In this document: positions 1 through 8,920 of the stretch, piece by piece | How the letters are laid out: each line of letters begins with the position of its first letter | Numbering within the stretch: the stretch's first letter is position 1 | Source: Halobacteriovoraceae bacterium | GTDB taxonomy: Bacteria > Bdellovibrionota > Bacteriovoracia > Bacteriovoracales > Bacteriovoracaceae | Direction: 5' to 3' | DNA: 53,259 nt | NCBI GenBank assembly: GCA_002712005.1 | Contig: PASP01000006.1 | Span: forward strand, 58,119 to 111,377 | Notes under the pieces: model-generated | What the model saw: only the letters and a program-made list of their open reading frames with translations | Database searches by the model: none | What the model was told of the DNA's origin: nothing | Translations under genes and position numbers: made by a program

Positions 1-36
1 AGGCTCTTTAATCCGCGATAACTCCACTTACAGGGG

Positions 37-933
37 TCAGTTTCTGAGGTTCCCACTTACGAGTTCGCCTTTTTGATAGAGCTTATACATTTCTCCATCC
101 ACAGAGGGAAAACTGAGAATGGGATAGAGGGCTTCGGTGTTAAGGTCAGCACCTTCTTTTACACGAGAGCAGATGATGAAGTAGTAGAAACTAACTCCCT
201 CACGATCATGGGCCTTAATATAAGTATAGATGGTATCCCCTTCTTCGTCTTGATGACGATAGATTTCATCGGGGTTCATCATGGTCTTTTCAAAATATTC
301 TTCGTAGAGAGTAAAGGCCTCGATGGGAATATCAGCGGGACTTCTTTCTTCGATGAGATGAGCGAGATATTGAGATTTTTTATTTTCAAGCATCATCAGT
401 ATATGTTCATCAATTTCAATACTTTCTACTGGAGCTTCCGTGGTAGAGATTTGATCGTAAAAGGGAGTGAGGTCTTCAATTTGTTCACCCCAGCGATAAT
501 TTTCGAGGAGTTTTGCATTCTTAGTTGCTGAGGCTGAAATGATGAATGAAGGTCCATAATCGTAGGTAAAGCAAAGACACATTAAATGGAATTTACCGTA
601 TTTCTTGTCTTCAAAGGAGCGGATGAAACTATAGACGGGGGAACCGCAGACGTCATCTTGGACCCAAATTTCGTGGGGCTTCTTGAGTAGCATATCCATG
701 AAAGAGGGTCTTCCTACCACTTCTAAAATTTCTTCATCGAGAAGTTCGTTTTGTGCGCGCCAGGCCTTTTCTTGTTCTTCGAAATAATCAACTAAGGGAG
801 AATAGAAATTCTCAATACAAGGTTCTGAGCAGAAGCCTGTTGTACTATCACTTTCTACGAAGAGAAGATCATCTGTACTTGAAACAAGCTTCTTACACTG
901 ACTACAAAATTGAACCGACTTAAAAAAAGACAA
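37..933 (-). CDS. Uncharacterised protein with N-terminal FCS/TRASH-like zinc knuckle
   Basis: This 298-residue protein is not recognised as a whole. Near the N-terminus it has C-x2-C (CSQC, about residues 10-13), then about 20 residues, then FCSEPC, which resembles the C-x2-C...C-x3-C pattern of FCS/TRASH metal-binding knuckles. The rest is acidic and rich in aromatics, with no signal peptide or membrane segment, so it is probably cytoplasmic. The start is TTG, preceded by GGAG five bases upstream. It lies 14 bases downstream of the outer-membrane protein gene on the same strand and is probably co-transcribed with it. The zinc role is inferred from cysteine spacing only. Confidence 0.75.
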   Translation of the reverse strand: MSFFKSVQFCSQCKKLVSSTDDLLFVESDSTTGFCSEPCIENFYSPLVDYFEEQEKAWRAQNELLDEEILEVVGRPSFMDMLLKKPHEIWVQDDVCGSPVYSFIRSFEDKKYGKFHLMCLCFTYDYGPSFIISASATKNAKLLENYRWGEQIEDLTPFYDQISTTEAPVESIEIDEHILMMLENKKSQYLAHLIEERSPADIPIEAFTLYEEYFEKTMMNPDEIYRHQDEEGDTIYTYIKAHDREGVSFYYFIICSRVKEGADLNTEALYPILSFPSVDGEMYKLYQKGELVSGNLRN

Positions 934-947
934 AGGATCTCCGATGG

Positions 948-1910
948 TTAAAGATTTATTCCCATATTAACATAGAGAGAGTTTCCATAAAGGCCATTAA
1001 TATTCCACAGTTTGGCCCCGAGCAGTTGCTCTTCTTGAAGACGACGAGAAGATAAGTGAGCGCCTAGAGTTAAATCCACTGTCGGAGATATACCTAAAAT
1101 GATCTGAGGTGAAATAACACTTACTTTTACTTTTTCATCGAGTTTATAGGAGGTATCTTCTGTTGAGCGACCAATTGAATAAGAGTTGGCCTCTACTAGA
1201 AAGCGAATATCGCTAGAGACGACCCATCCCAAAGAAGCTGTTAATTTAGAAATATTGCCAATGGAGAGCTCTGTCTCATCAGAGTCTCCAGTGAGAATCA
1301 TTTGATAACCAAGACCTAGTGCAAAGTTATAAAAACGTTTTGCAGTGGAAATCCCTACTATTTTATCGGTTCTTTGAGTTGCAAAGTCTGAGTCATTCTG
1401 ACCGAAACTAAGTCCCGCTAAAAAATCAATATGGGCCGCTTCCATAGGATTTCCAAACTCTAGCCAATTAAATCCCAGAAGAAGTTCTGGGTTACCTGTT
1501 TGAAAGTCTGAATCTTCTGAAAGCTCGTTGGATAGCTTAGCTTGAGAATAGCGGGCGTCTAAAAAAATATTATAAGGTGTTTCAAAATGAGTCTCGATTC
1601 CAACACGTGATGCATTTCCCGATGCTTCTCCTAATTTCACTTCGTCATTTTGGTAGCTCAAGCCTGCTTTAAAAAAGCCTGATCGACTTGATGATGAACG
1701 ACTCTCTTGAGAAACCGTTGTAGTAGAGCGATGCTGGGGAGGTGCTTCTTTGACTCGACGGGCACCACTATTTTTAGGCTTAAAAGATGATGATTCGGTA
1801 TAGTCCACCAAGGCCATAGAGAAAGGAGAAAGGGTCGCCAATATGAGGGTAAAGAGGGATTTCTTAGATTTAAGGGAGCAGAGAAAAGATGAGTTAACTT
1901 GAGAATTCAT
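948..1910 (-). CDS. Predicted outer-membrane beta-barrel protein
   Basis: The 320-residue product has a hydrophobic signal region (about residues 17-34, plausible cleavage after SMA) and a Ser/Arg/Pro-rich linker. Many alternating amphipathic stretches then run to a C-terminus ending in a hydrophobic, aromatic-containing strand (LYVNMGINL). This is the architecture of a small OmpA/porin-like barrel. Repeated short strands such as FKAGLSYQND and FNWLEFGNP, with Gly and aromatic residues, support a barrel. A purine-rich ribosome site (GGAAG) precedes the ATG. No specific family could be named. It is the first gene of a two-gene unit with the zinc-knuckle gene downstream. Confidence 0.7.
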   Translation of the reverse strand: MNSQVNSSFLCSLKSKKSLFTLILATLSPFSMALVDYTESSSFKPKNSGARRVKEAPPQHRSTTTVSQESRSSSSRSGFFKAGLSYQNDEVKLGEASGNASRVGIETHFETPYNIFLDARYSQAKLSNELSEDSDFQTGNPELLLGFNWLEFGNPMEAAHIDFLAGLSFGQNDSDFATQRTDKIVGISTAKRFYNFALGLGYQMILTGDSDETELSIGNISKLTASLGWVVSSDIRFLVEANSYSIGRSTEDTSYKLDEKVKVSVISPQIILGISPTVDLTLGAHLSSRRLQEEQLLGAKLWNINGLYGNSLYVNMGINL

Positions 1911-2245
1911 AGGATCTTCCTGATCATAAAATTTTAATATTTATAAAAAGTAAAAGGCTCCAATACTTCCGTACTAGAAAACTTGCTGAAGAGCTTCTCC
2001 TATTGAAGACTTCATAAGCTTCTATATTGTAGCTTTTTAGGCGATCAATTTCCAGCTTTCATGGCGTTAAATTTGATGCCTTCAATAACCGAACTTTTAA
2101 CTCGTGAATAAAATTCATAATAGATTTCTAAGTAATGGATAATACTTGATTTTTAAAAACGGAAAAACCTACCCTATACCCATGCACTCCTGAGACGTTT
2201 TAAGATTTAAGTAGGTAAGAAATCGCCATCAATCAGGAGGATAAG
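1911..2245. other. Divergent intergenic region, no gene seen
   Basis: This 335-bp AT-rich gap separates the divergent genes at 1910 (minus) and 2246 (plus) and so must hold promoters for both. TATACC at 2175-2180 could be a -10 for the plus gene, but I see no well-spaced -35, so I do not call it a promoter. I found no convincing small ORF with a ribosome site, no tRNA-like fold and no GC-rich terminator stem. Confidence 0.5.
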
Positions 2246-2248
2246 TTG
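2235..2248 (+). promoter_or_regulatory. Ribosome binding site fixing a TTG start
   Basis: AGGAGG at 2235-2240 is a perfect Shine-Dalgarno core placed five bases before TTG at 2246. This strong site is the reason for accepting the rare start codon of the 101-residue gene. Confidence 0.7.
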
Positions 2249-2551
2249 GAATTTTACCACCGCAATGATCGCTCGATTAAGTCACTCGTACAATTGGCCA
2301 AACATGGTTACTACCCTCTCTTTGACAATCTTATTGATGGTCTAGGAGGACTTCCCAATCATAAGAAGTTAACCGGAAATGAAAAGGCCAAGGCCAAAAC
2401 ACTTTTCAAAAGACTCTGTGAACACAGAACACTAGAAAGACAGAGAACTGTACTTTCCGCTATGAATATAGATGATCAAGAACTCTTTCTTCGCGCCTTT
2501 TTTAAAATGGTTGAAAATGAAATTCTTGATTCTGATCCGGTAATTCACTAA
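2246..2551 (+). CDS. Small uncharacterised cytoplasmic protein
   Basis: The product is 101 residues, charged, mostly helical in character, and has no signal peptide or cysteine motif. It is not recognised. It starts at TTG with a perfect AGGAGG five bases upstream. It heads a tight plus-strand run (gap of 7 bases to the next gene, then a 4-base overlap, then 31 bases) with the exported protein, the coiled-coil/alpha-crystallin protein and the App1-like protein, so all four may share one transcript. Confidence 0.7.
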   Translation: MEFYHRNDRSIKSLVQLAKHGYYPLFDNLIDGLGGLPNHKKLTGNEKAKAKTLFKRLCEHRTLERQRTVLSAMNIDDQELFLRAFFKMVENEILDSDPVIH

Positions 2552-2558
2552 GCACCTA

Positions 2559-2918
2559 TTGATGATGATAAAAATAAAATCAAAATTTCATCTGATTTTA
2601 GCTCTGGGACTCATGAGTATGAGTCTTCGAGCAGAATATCGTGTTTATCAATATGTGGTAAAAGCTCAAAATCCGTTCTCTATCAATCAAAAGGCCTATA
2701 TGGTTACCTCGACATTAGATCCTCAAAGTTACCTATCCTATCATGGTGGGCCCTCAACTTTGAAAATTGATCTGATTCGAACTTGGATGTGTAGAGGAAA
2801 TACAGCAAAAGCTGAGTACTGTGAGTCTCCCTACTCTAAACTAAACCGAGAAATGTCATCATCAAAGAAAGACCGCGCTATCTCTTCTGAACAAATCGAT
2901 CAAAGAGAGGGTGTGTGA
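2559..2918 (+). CDS. Small exported protein of unknown function
   Basis: The 119-residue product has a clear N-terminal signal: basic KIKSK, a hydrophobic run LILALGLMSMSL, and probable cleavage at LRA-EY. The mature part has a Cys pair (MCRG...EYCE) that could form a periplasmic disulfide, and a Ser/Lys-rich tail. The exact start is uncertain because TTG-ATG-ATG is crowded together with a weak ribosome site. Its TGA stop overlaps the GTG start of the next gene (GTGA), so the two are translationally coupled. Confidence 0.65.
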   Translation: MMMIKIKSKFHLILALGLMSMSLRAEYRVYQYVVKAQNPFSINQKAYMVTSTLDPQSYLSYHGGPSTLKIDLIRTWMCRGNTAKAEYCESPYSKLNREMSSSKKDRAISSEQIDQREGV

Positions 2919-4093
2919 AAGTTGATAAGTCGCAATTTAATGAAAATAAGAGATACCTCGAGAAGCTTGTAGATTCTCAAAGAAATGAAATTGCGTCCCG
3001 ACAAACTGAAATTGAAAATATCAAAGACTATTACAATAAGAAAATCGATCAATCCAAACTTGATAATGAAGTGGCCCTTTTAAATGTAAGAGATCGCAAT
3101 CAAGCCGAACTTATCGAAGCCAGCTCTCATCAAGAAGAACGTCTCAATGAATTGAAAAAAAACCTGGTTCAGACTCAAGAGAATTTAGAAAAGCAAAAGA
3201 GAAATTTATCCACTGAACATGATCATCAAATTGAAAATATGAATAGAGATCATGCACTTAAGACTAAAGATATCTTTGATCGCTCACGTACTCAAATGCA
3301 AGATATTAATTTTGAGGCCAATTCTCAAATTAAGAAAGTGAGATCTGACTCTGAGCAATCCATCCAGAAAATTGAGCACGATACAAAGATGGAGCTCAAT
3401 AAGGCGAGTTTCGATGCTGGCCTAAAGGTTTCTCAAGCACAGAACCATCAAGCTAAGTCGATGAAAGATAACGAAGCAAGATTTCGTCAACAGCTTAAGA
3501 AGAATGAAGCTGAACATAAGACTCGGGTGGCCGAAGAGACATTTAAAAATCAAATTGAATTTTCAAATCGCCAAAGAATCTTTCAAGATAAGAATGAAGC
3601 CCTCGATAAACATCATCAAGACCTCCTCCTAAGTGAAAAGAAGGCCTTTGAAACCAAATACGCTAAGGCCGTACAAGATCATCAATCCATTCTTAAAGAG
3701 CTTGAAAATAAGTTAAATAAAGAAATGATGTCGGCCATCAAATCCAATGCTGAGCAAAAAGATTTTATCGAGTTTAAGGCCCATGATCCTTTCTATTCCC
3801 TTAAGACTCTTGAAAGCAATTTGAGAGAAGATGATAATGCGTATTATCTCGATATTCCTACTCCTGAACATGAAAGAGATAATTATGTGGTCACGGCCCA
3901 TAAGAGAAAAATTAAGATAAGCTTTAGTCGTCGCTCTGAAGAAAGAATTGATGGAGAAAAAGGTTCTGTCCATGCTTCTCGTCGTTCTGAAAGCTTAACA
4001 AAAGAATTCAATGTCGATAAAATCCTAGATAGTAAAAAAGTAACAACCGCCTACAATGATGGTATACTTACTTTTAAAATTGTTAAGGCCTAG
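2915..4093 (+). CDS. Long coiled coil fused to an alpha-crystallin (Hsp20-like) domain
   Basis: Residues about 1-285 are a nearly uninterrupted, highly charged coiled coil (Lys/Glu/Gln/Asp-rich, almost no Gly or Pro). Residues about 290-392 look like an alpha-crystallin domain. There is an AYYLDIPTPEHE strand, then a VVTAHKRKIKISFSRR strand pair, a variable loop, a SLTKEFNVDKIL segment like the SFxRxFxLP strand of small heat-shock proteins, and a terminal TTAYNDGILTFKIVK matching the A-x-x-x-x-GvLxixxPK signature. The start is GTG, overlapping the previous stop, with GAGAGG just upstream. Small heat-shock proteins are usually 140-200 residues, so the coiled-coil fusion is unusual. A role as a cytoplasmic holdase or scaffold is inferred. 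Confidence 0.7.
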   Translation: MKVDKSQFNENKRYLEKLVDSQRNEIASRQTEIENIKDYYNKKIDQSKLDNEVALLNVRDRNQAELIEASSHQEERLNELKKNLVQTQENLEKQKRNLSTEHDHQIENMNRDHALKTKDIFDRSRTQMQDINFEANSQIKKVRSDSEQSIQKIEHDTKMELNKASFDAGLKVSQAQNHQAKSMKDNEARFRQQLKKNEAEHKTRVAEETFKNQIEFSNRQRIFQDKNEALDKHHQDLLLSEKKAFETKYAKAVQDHQSILKELENKLNKEMMSAIKSNAEQKDFIEFKAHDPFYSLKTLESNLREDDNAYYLDIPTPEHERDNYVVTAHKRKIKISFSRRSEERIDGEKGSVHASRRSESLTKEFNVDKILDSKKVTTAYNDGILTFKIVKA

Positions 4094-4124
4094 TCCCTTT
4101 TACCTTGAGCAGGATTTTTAGCCC

Positions 4125-5276
4125 ATGAAAAGACCTACCATTGTCCACTTTTTGGCCATTATGACTGAGGAAAACCTCAATATTAAGGCTTCCTTAACGG
4201 TAAAAGAAAATATTGTTACCAATCAAAGTCCAAAGAGTATGGCACGGGGGATTGCTAAAGAAATAGCAAAGGAGATTCCGACTCCTCGCTTTCCTATTCA
4301 AGCCTATAAACTTCTTACAGGAAATACCTTTAAGGTCAAAGTTATGGCCTATGATTCCCAACAGGAAATCGTATTTAAGAAAACATTTGATTCCGATAAA
4401 TTTGGAAATATTCACGCAAAGATATCTTTAGATAAAGATCAAAATGAGGTCAGTGCCCTTCAGGTTTATGAAGTTTCAAGTGAGGTAGGCCTTGATCTTC
4501 ATATGGGAACTTTCATTCCCCTCTCTATTTCAAATCCCAAGAAAATTATCATATGTGACTTCGACAAAACTCTAGTAGACACAAAATATAGCACTACCAC
4601 TGAAGTGTATCGTTCTCTAACAAAGCCTTTATCTTATTTCCCTACCATCACAAATAGTGTAGAGATTTTAAAATCCTATATTGAAAAGGGTTATCACCCC
4701 TTTATCTTATCGGCCTCCCCTCACTTCTATGAAGAAGCTATGAGAGATTGGCTCTATCAAAATCAAATTTATACTGCTGGTATTTTTCTCAAGGACTACC
4801 GGCGCTTATTTAGTTTGCTAGAGTTGGACCTCACACCTAAAGACTTAAAGATTCAGGGATTATATAAACTCAATCATCTCCTCGATATCCTTATGCTCAC
4901 GGGGATACCTGATGATCTCGTCTTGATGGGGCACAATTTTGAGTCAGACCCAGTGATCTATCTAAGCTTGGCCTCTCTCTTAAATGGCCATCAAGATCCA
5001 TGGCAATTATGGAATTACCTAAGAAAAGTTGATGCTTTTCAAATGAATAAGAAGCAGAATTCAATCTTATTAAATAAGGTCTATCAGATCCACAATCAAC
5101 TTACGCAAAAGAAGAAGGTTCTGAATAAAGATGTAAATATTAAGATTTATATCCGTAAGAAAGTGAATGAAACTAAATTAGATGTGCCCCAGGAAGTTGA
5201 TTCCTTTATTCCGCTTGTGGAGCTCTATAGTGGTCCCTCACAGATAAAGAAAATAGAAACTCCTGTGCCTTCCTAA
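4125..5276 (+). CDS. App1-like (DUF2183) HAD-superfamily protein
   Basis: The 383-residue protein has an N-terminal beta-rich region (about 1-135) followed by a HAD catalytic core. Motif I is ICDFDKTLVDT, with Asp145 as predicted nucleophile and Asp147 as acid/base, followed by FILSASPHFYEEA (motif II Ser) and a later MGHNFESDP motif that would carry the metal-binding acid. The order and spacing match App1/DUF2183 proteins, whose yeast namesake is a phosphatidate phosphatase. The canonical DIDDT is DFDKT here, so the substrate may differ. There is no signal peptide. It is the last gene of the 2246-5276 run. Fold confidence is high; substrate is unknown. Confidence 0.7.
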   Translation: MKRPTIVHFLAIMTEENLNIKASLTVKENIVTNQSPKSMARGIAKEIAKEIPTPRFPIQAYKLLTGNTFKVKVMAYDSQQEIVFKKTFDSDKFGNIHAKISLDKDQNEVSALQVYEVSSEVGLDLHMGTFIPLSISNPKKIIICDFDKTLVDTKYSTTTEVYRSLTKPLSYFPTITNSVEILKSYIEKGYHPFILSASPHFYEEAMRDWLYQNQIYTAGIFLKDYRRLFSLLELDLTPKDLKIQGLYKLNHLLDILMLTGIPDDLVLMGHNFESDPVIYLSLASLLNGHQDPWQLWNYLRKVDAFQMNKKQNSILLNKVYQIHNQLTQKKKVLNKDVNIKIYIRKKVNETKLDVPQEVDSFIPLVELYSGPSQIKKIETPVPS

Positions 5277-5283
5277 TCTCTAT

Positions 5284-5514
5284 CTATGACATTAATAATT
5301 GAGGTGCAAAGAGAAGGATATGTCCTATCGAAAAAAATAGACCCATCCGGTGAAAGCGCTCCACAGACTCTAGTGACGAGCGATTTGACATCATTTTAGA
5401 TAAGGGAAGTTGCGTTAGCTTAAATCCGACAATTTCTAGATAAATACGAAAAGCCGCCAGGAACATTAATCCTATCAAGACTTCTTGGGTGGGATTCATT
5501 AAAATATCTAACAT
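5284..5514 (-). CDS. Small membrane protein, two predicted helices
   Basis: This 76-residue hydrophobic protein has two likely membrane segments (about 9-28 and 57-74) flanking a basic/polar loop. Start ATG at 5514 has GAGG five bases upstream. It is convergent with the App1-like gene (7-bp gap) and divergent from the NTN-hydrolase gene (45-bp gap). It belongs to no family I recognise. Confidence 0.55.
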   Translation of the reverse strand: MLDILMNPTQEVLIGLMFLAAFRIYLEIVGFKLTQLPLSKMMSNRSSLESVERFHRMGLFFSIGHILLFAPQLLMS

Positions 5515-5559
5515 AACGACCTCACAAAATAGAAATGAACAAATAAGAATTGAGAGAAT

Positions 5560-7191
5560 ATGAGCCCAAATCCCCCATCCTTTATTAAACTTGTCGGAGA
5601 GAGCACAGAAAACTTCTATCAGCTAGGACTCAAAGACCGAGACCGGCATAAAAATCTTCTCCATCATGCCACCAATATCGTTGCTACCCCTTGGGGAGGA
5701 CTCAACCATGTTATAAATGAGTCTCTCAAGGCCCTAATCATGACCAATTTAGACAGACACCGTGAATATAAGAATAAGATCTCGGCCTATGCCGAAGGAC
5801 TCGGAGAATCTCCTCAAACCCTGGCCATGGCCTATGCTATTCCAGAACTTATGTGCTTTATGAACAAATGGATGCCGGGTGTACCCGTCGGACTGATGGG
5901 ATGTAGTTCCCTCTTTACTTGGGATAGTAAGAGAGATGCCCTTGTCCACGGACGAATACTAGACTTCCCTTTTCACGGCTCCTTTGATCAAGAAGAAAGA
6001 GCGGTACAAAGTCAATTGGACCGAGGCCCTAAGATGTTAAGCTTTCACTCGAGCGGCTTTGCCTTTCCCTCCATTACCACAATCACTCAAAATGGAATGA
6101 GCTTCGCTTTACATCAGAAATTTGGTTCGACCTTTTACGCTCAAGGAACTCCTATCTTTGAAATTATTTTTCAAATGCTGCAAAGATGTTCCACTCGTAA
6201 AGAAGTCATTCGTTTTTTAAAAAAGCAAAAATCCATTACGACTTGGGCATTTTATATGGGTTTTAAAAATGGAGATATTCTCTCTGCTGAACTTGATGGA
6301 GAGAACTTCTACTATAACGAATATACGGCTTCTCCTGATAAGATACAGTACTTTTGTAACGATAGAGAAAAGCCTAAACTGAATAAGGCCGATGTGATCC
6401 CCTATAGTTTCTTCACCCAAAATCAAATGAGACGAGCTTGTTTTGATAAGAAATTAAAGGTCTTCAAAATAAGTCATCAAAAGGGATATACAACGGAGCA
6501 TGTGCTAAGATTAATGGGTCGGGCTTGGGAGCAAGAAAAAGTACCTTCTTCTCAATGGCTGGCGGATCCCTTAACTCCTTCTTCACTCCAGACAGTTGCT
6601 ATGCTTCCCGGAAAAGAAGAAGCTTACTTCATTCCCGGTAAAGCTCCTAAGTTTCTCAATAATGAAGTGATTCGCTATCAAGATATATTTAACCAATGCT
6701 CCTTTGCGAGTCACAAGATTAAAGGCAAGAGTAATTCTCAATCCTATCAAAAAGGGCTCTATCACCTAATGCAGGCCCAAGTGGCCTTAGACTTAAAGGA
6801 TATTCATAACCCCTATCACAATATTCAATTGGCAATTGAATATCTTGAAGGCCTTCCCTTAGAGAAAATCGCTCTGTTCTACTTCTATGTTCTTCAGTAT
6901 ATGAATGAAACTCATAAGAAGTCTCTTTCTCAAATTTATCACCTCTTTAAAGGGCTTGAAGGGCAGCTTCCGGAGTATCTTGAAGACCAAAGGAAACTCT
7001 TTATTTTTAGAATTAATAAAGTCCTCGACCGTGCTCAAGAAATTAGAATGAGTGATATTCAATCTCGTTCACTCCAAAGAATTTTTCAATTTGAAAGTAA
7101 GCTTCCTCTATTTGTTCTGCATAAGATGACACGGACGTTGATGGTACCTCGAATCGATCTCTACGACATTCTTTACCCCTATGTAAAATAA
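5560..7191 (+). CDS. C45-family (acyl-CoA:6-APA acyltransferase-like) NTN hydrolase
   Basis: The 543-residue protein has the peptidase C45 core: LMGCSSLFTWDS with Cys115 as predicted autocatalytic nucleophile, then HGRILDFP (the usual R-N/D-x-D-x region) and ITTITQNGMSFALHQ. These enzymes self-cleave before the Cys and hydrolyse or transfer acyl groups on amide-linked substrates. Residues 1-114 would be the propeptide and smaller chain. The C-terminal about 150 residues are a helical extension not needed by the family. There is no clear signal peptide, so it is probably cytoplasmic. It stands alone between a divergent small membrane protein and a 232-bp gap. The true substrate is unknown. Confidence 0.75.
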   Translation: MSPNPPSFIKLVGESTENFYQLGLKDRDRHKNLLHHATNIVATPWGGLNHVINESLKALIMTNLDRHREYKNKISAYAEGLGESPQTLAMAYAIPELMCFMNKWMPGVPVGLMGCSSLFTWDSKRDALVHGRILDFPFHGSFDQEERAVQSQLDRGPKMLSFHSSGFAFPSITTITQNGMSFALHQKFGSTFYAQGTPIFEIIFQMLQRCSTRKEVIRFLKKQKSITTWAFYMGFKNGDILSAELDGENFYYNEYTASPDKIQYFCNDREKPKLNKADVIPYSFFTQNQMRRACFDKKLKVFKISHQKGYTTEHVLRLMGRAWEQEKVPSSQWLADPLTPSSLQTVAMLPGKEEAYFIPGKAPKFLNNEVIRYQDIFNQCSFASHKIKGKSNSQSYQKGLYHLMQAQVALDLKDIHNPYHNIQLAIEYLEGLPLEKIALFYFYVLQYMNETHKKSLSQIYHLFKGLEGQLPEYLEDQRKLFIFRINKVLDRAQEIRMSDIQSRSLQRIFQFESKLPLFVLHKMTRTLMVPRIDLYDILYPYVK

Positions 7192-7327
7192 TAAGTAAGA
7201 GGAAAACTAAAAGAAGAAGACTCAAATTTGAGGCACAAGACTCTGACTTTACAAGGGTTCCAAAAATAGTATTTAGAACCTAACCTATTGAAATCTAATA
7301 GCATAAGCCTCCTTAGATTCTTAGGCC

Positions 7328-7356
7328 TTGGTCACAGGAATATCCCCCCTTATAAT
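7328..7356 (+). promoter_or_regulatory. Putative sigma-70-type promoter
   Basis: TTGGTC (7328-7333) and TATAAT (7351-7356) are separated by exactly 17 bases, about 68 bases before the ATG of the exported Cys-containing protein. The -10 is a perfect consensus and the -35 matches 4 of 6. Confidence 0.5.
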
Positions 7357-7423
7357 CAATAAAAACACTCAAGTATTATCCTTTTCAGCCGATAAGAGCT
7401 TGAACCTAGTAATGGAATGAGAA

Positions 7424-8275
7424 ATGGACCCAAAGTGGAGTTTAAGAAATTTATTAGATCGTAAGTTTTTTAAAAACTCTTCTCTTGATTCTTCTTTCCT
7501 TAAAATTGGGCAACTCTCCTTACTCTCCCTATTTGTAACAAGTGTAACCCTCACAGATCTTCAGGCCACTGATGATTACGATGCGCTTTTAATGACTGAG
7601 AATACAATCGTTTCTCTTTGCGGAGAATTGAACTTTAAAAGACAAAGCCGAAATTGCATCGATGCTACCAACCTTAAACATTGTCTCGATCTCAACCATC
7701 GCGATCCTCTCTATGTTTATCAAGAGGATCCAAGTTACTCCTGTGTGAATACAAGTTATTCAGCAGGGGTTAATATTATTCGTGGTCAACTTGAAGAGTC
7801 TGAGAAAATGGGTGGTTGCTTTGCCAATAACTTTAGAAATTACTATAGCGAAGTTGTAGATAGCCACGAATTTCTAGAAATATCCCGACGCTTTGAAGAA
7901 GGCCTAGGCTCCCCGCTAAAGCTGAATTATGGGGTGGATACTAAAGATGGTCTTTTTAATCTTCAGTTAGATACTCAAGAGATAGAAGGTCCAGGATCAG
8001 AAATGGTGAATATTAGTATTGGAAGCTTTAGCGAAAAGGGTCACTGTCAAAAACTCTCTGCAAAAGAAGTCATGGCCAAAATTACAGATGAGTACAATCG
8101 CCTCACTTTAAAAGTAGCAAAGAAAGATTTCGACTATTATGGCGATGAGAATCCTATGAGCGTCAAAGTATTTGATGCAAGCCGATTTGAAGTCGATTCA
8201 ACTCAAGACGCGAATCAGAATAGTAATCAGCAACCATCAGATTCTCGAACGATTGCCAACGCTATTGACCAATAA
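7424..8275 (+). CDS. Predicted exported Cys-containing protein of unknown function
   Basis: The product is 283 residues. A hydrophobic segment (SLLSLFVTSVTLT, about residues 29-41) followed by DLQA suggests a late signal peptide. The mature part carries spaced cysteines (SLCGE, NCIDA, HCLDL, SCVN, GCFANN, GHCQ), suggesting disulfides outside the cytoplasm. The C-terminus is Asn/Gln/Ser-rich. A good promoter lies upstream at 7328-7356. It converges on the coiled-coil exported gene with an 8-bp gap. No family is recognised. Confidence 0.6.
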   Translation: MDPKWSLRNLLDRKFFKNSSLDSSFLKIGQLSLLSLFVTSVTLTDLQATDDYDALLMTENTIVSLCGELNFKRQSRNCIDATNLKHCLDLNHRDPLYVYQEDPSYSCVNTSYSAGVNIIRGQLEESEKMGGCFANNFRNYYSEVVDSHEFLEISRRFEEGLGSPLKLNYGVDTKDGLFNLQLDTQEIEGPGSEMVNISIGSFSEKGHCQKLSAKEVMAKITDEYNRLTLKVAKKDFDYYGDENPMSVKVFDASRFEVDSTQDANQNSNQQPSDSRTIANAIDQ

Positions 8276-8282
8276 ATCCCTC

Positions 8283-8819
8283 CTACTTTGCACTCTCTTG
8301 TAGAGATTCATTAATGGACTTTAATGAATTTTCAATGGAGCGATAACTCTCCTGCAGGATTCCTATTTTGGTAGCATTCTCTTCGATCGCATCGAGAAGT
8401 TTATCTTGATCAGACTTATTCATTTGAGAGCTCGTTGGATTCGCATTCGCTCCACTAGTCCCAGCACTTTCAAGAGTTTCTTGAGTTTGCGTTGAGCCCT
8501 CTGCCTTCTCTTTTTTTAATTCGGTCATCTGGGCCTTTAACATACTTACCGTGCGTTCAAGAGAGTCGATTTTTCGAAGTAAATTCTGATCCCCTGTTTT
8601 CATTTTACTTTCAATATTGGCCTTCATTTGACGAATATCTTTACTCATGGCCTTAAGATAGGATTCAATATGTCCAATTCTCTGATACTTACTCATTGAT
8701 TCATTTTGAGTCGAATTATAATTGAATTGATTTTGGGCAAAACCATTCATAGAAAAGAAGATCATCATAAATAAAGTCAATTGGCCCATAATCCTTACCA
8801 CCTTCACACTTAAGTTCAT
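8283..8819 (-). CDS. Exported coiled-coil protein
   Basis: This 178-residue protein has a signal peptide (hydrophobic LTLFMMIFFSMNGFA, cleavage likely before QNQF) and a predicted coiled coil from about 45 to 105 (KDIRQMKANIESK...LKAQMTELKKEK). A Gly/Ser/Thr/Asn-rich linker and a second short helical coil at the C-terminus follow. It is probably periplasmic. The start may instead be the internal ATG at 8789, which gives a more standard signal length with AAGGA just upstream. Confidence 0.6.
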   Translation of the reverse strand: MNLSVKVVRIMGQLTLFMMIFFSMNGFAQNQFNYNSTQNESMSKYQRIGHIESYLKAMSKDIRQMKANIESKMKTGDQNLLRKIDSLERTVSMLKAQMTELKKEKAEGSTQTQETLESAGTSGANANPTSSQMNKSDQDKLLDAIEENATKIGILQESYRSIENSLKSINESLQESAK

Positions 8820-8920
8820 TCTTTAAATACCTAGTTTATCACAAAATCTGAGCAGTAAAATGACTAGATATATGATGGTGAGATCTTTATACTCAACACA
8901 TAAGCACAAGGATATGCCCC

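Noticed and set aside
73-531. 152-codon open frame on the plus strand inside the first gene
   Set aside because: It lies fully inside the minus-strand zinc-knuckle gene, has no ribosome site and encodes an unstructured hydrophobic-aromatic sequence typical of an antisense shadow.
7221-7232. Perfect 12-bp palindrome CTCAAATTTGAG
   Set aside because: It is AT-rich, occurs only once, and is about 100 bases upstream of the predicted promoter, so chance cannot be excluded.
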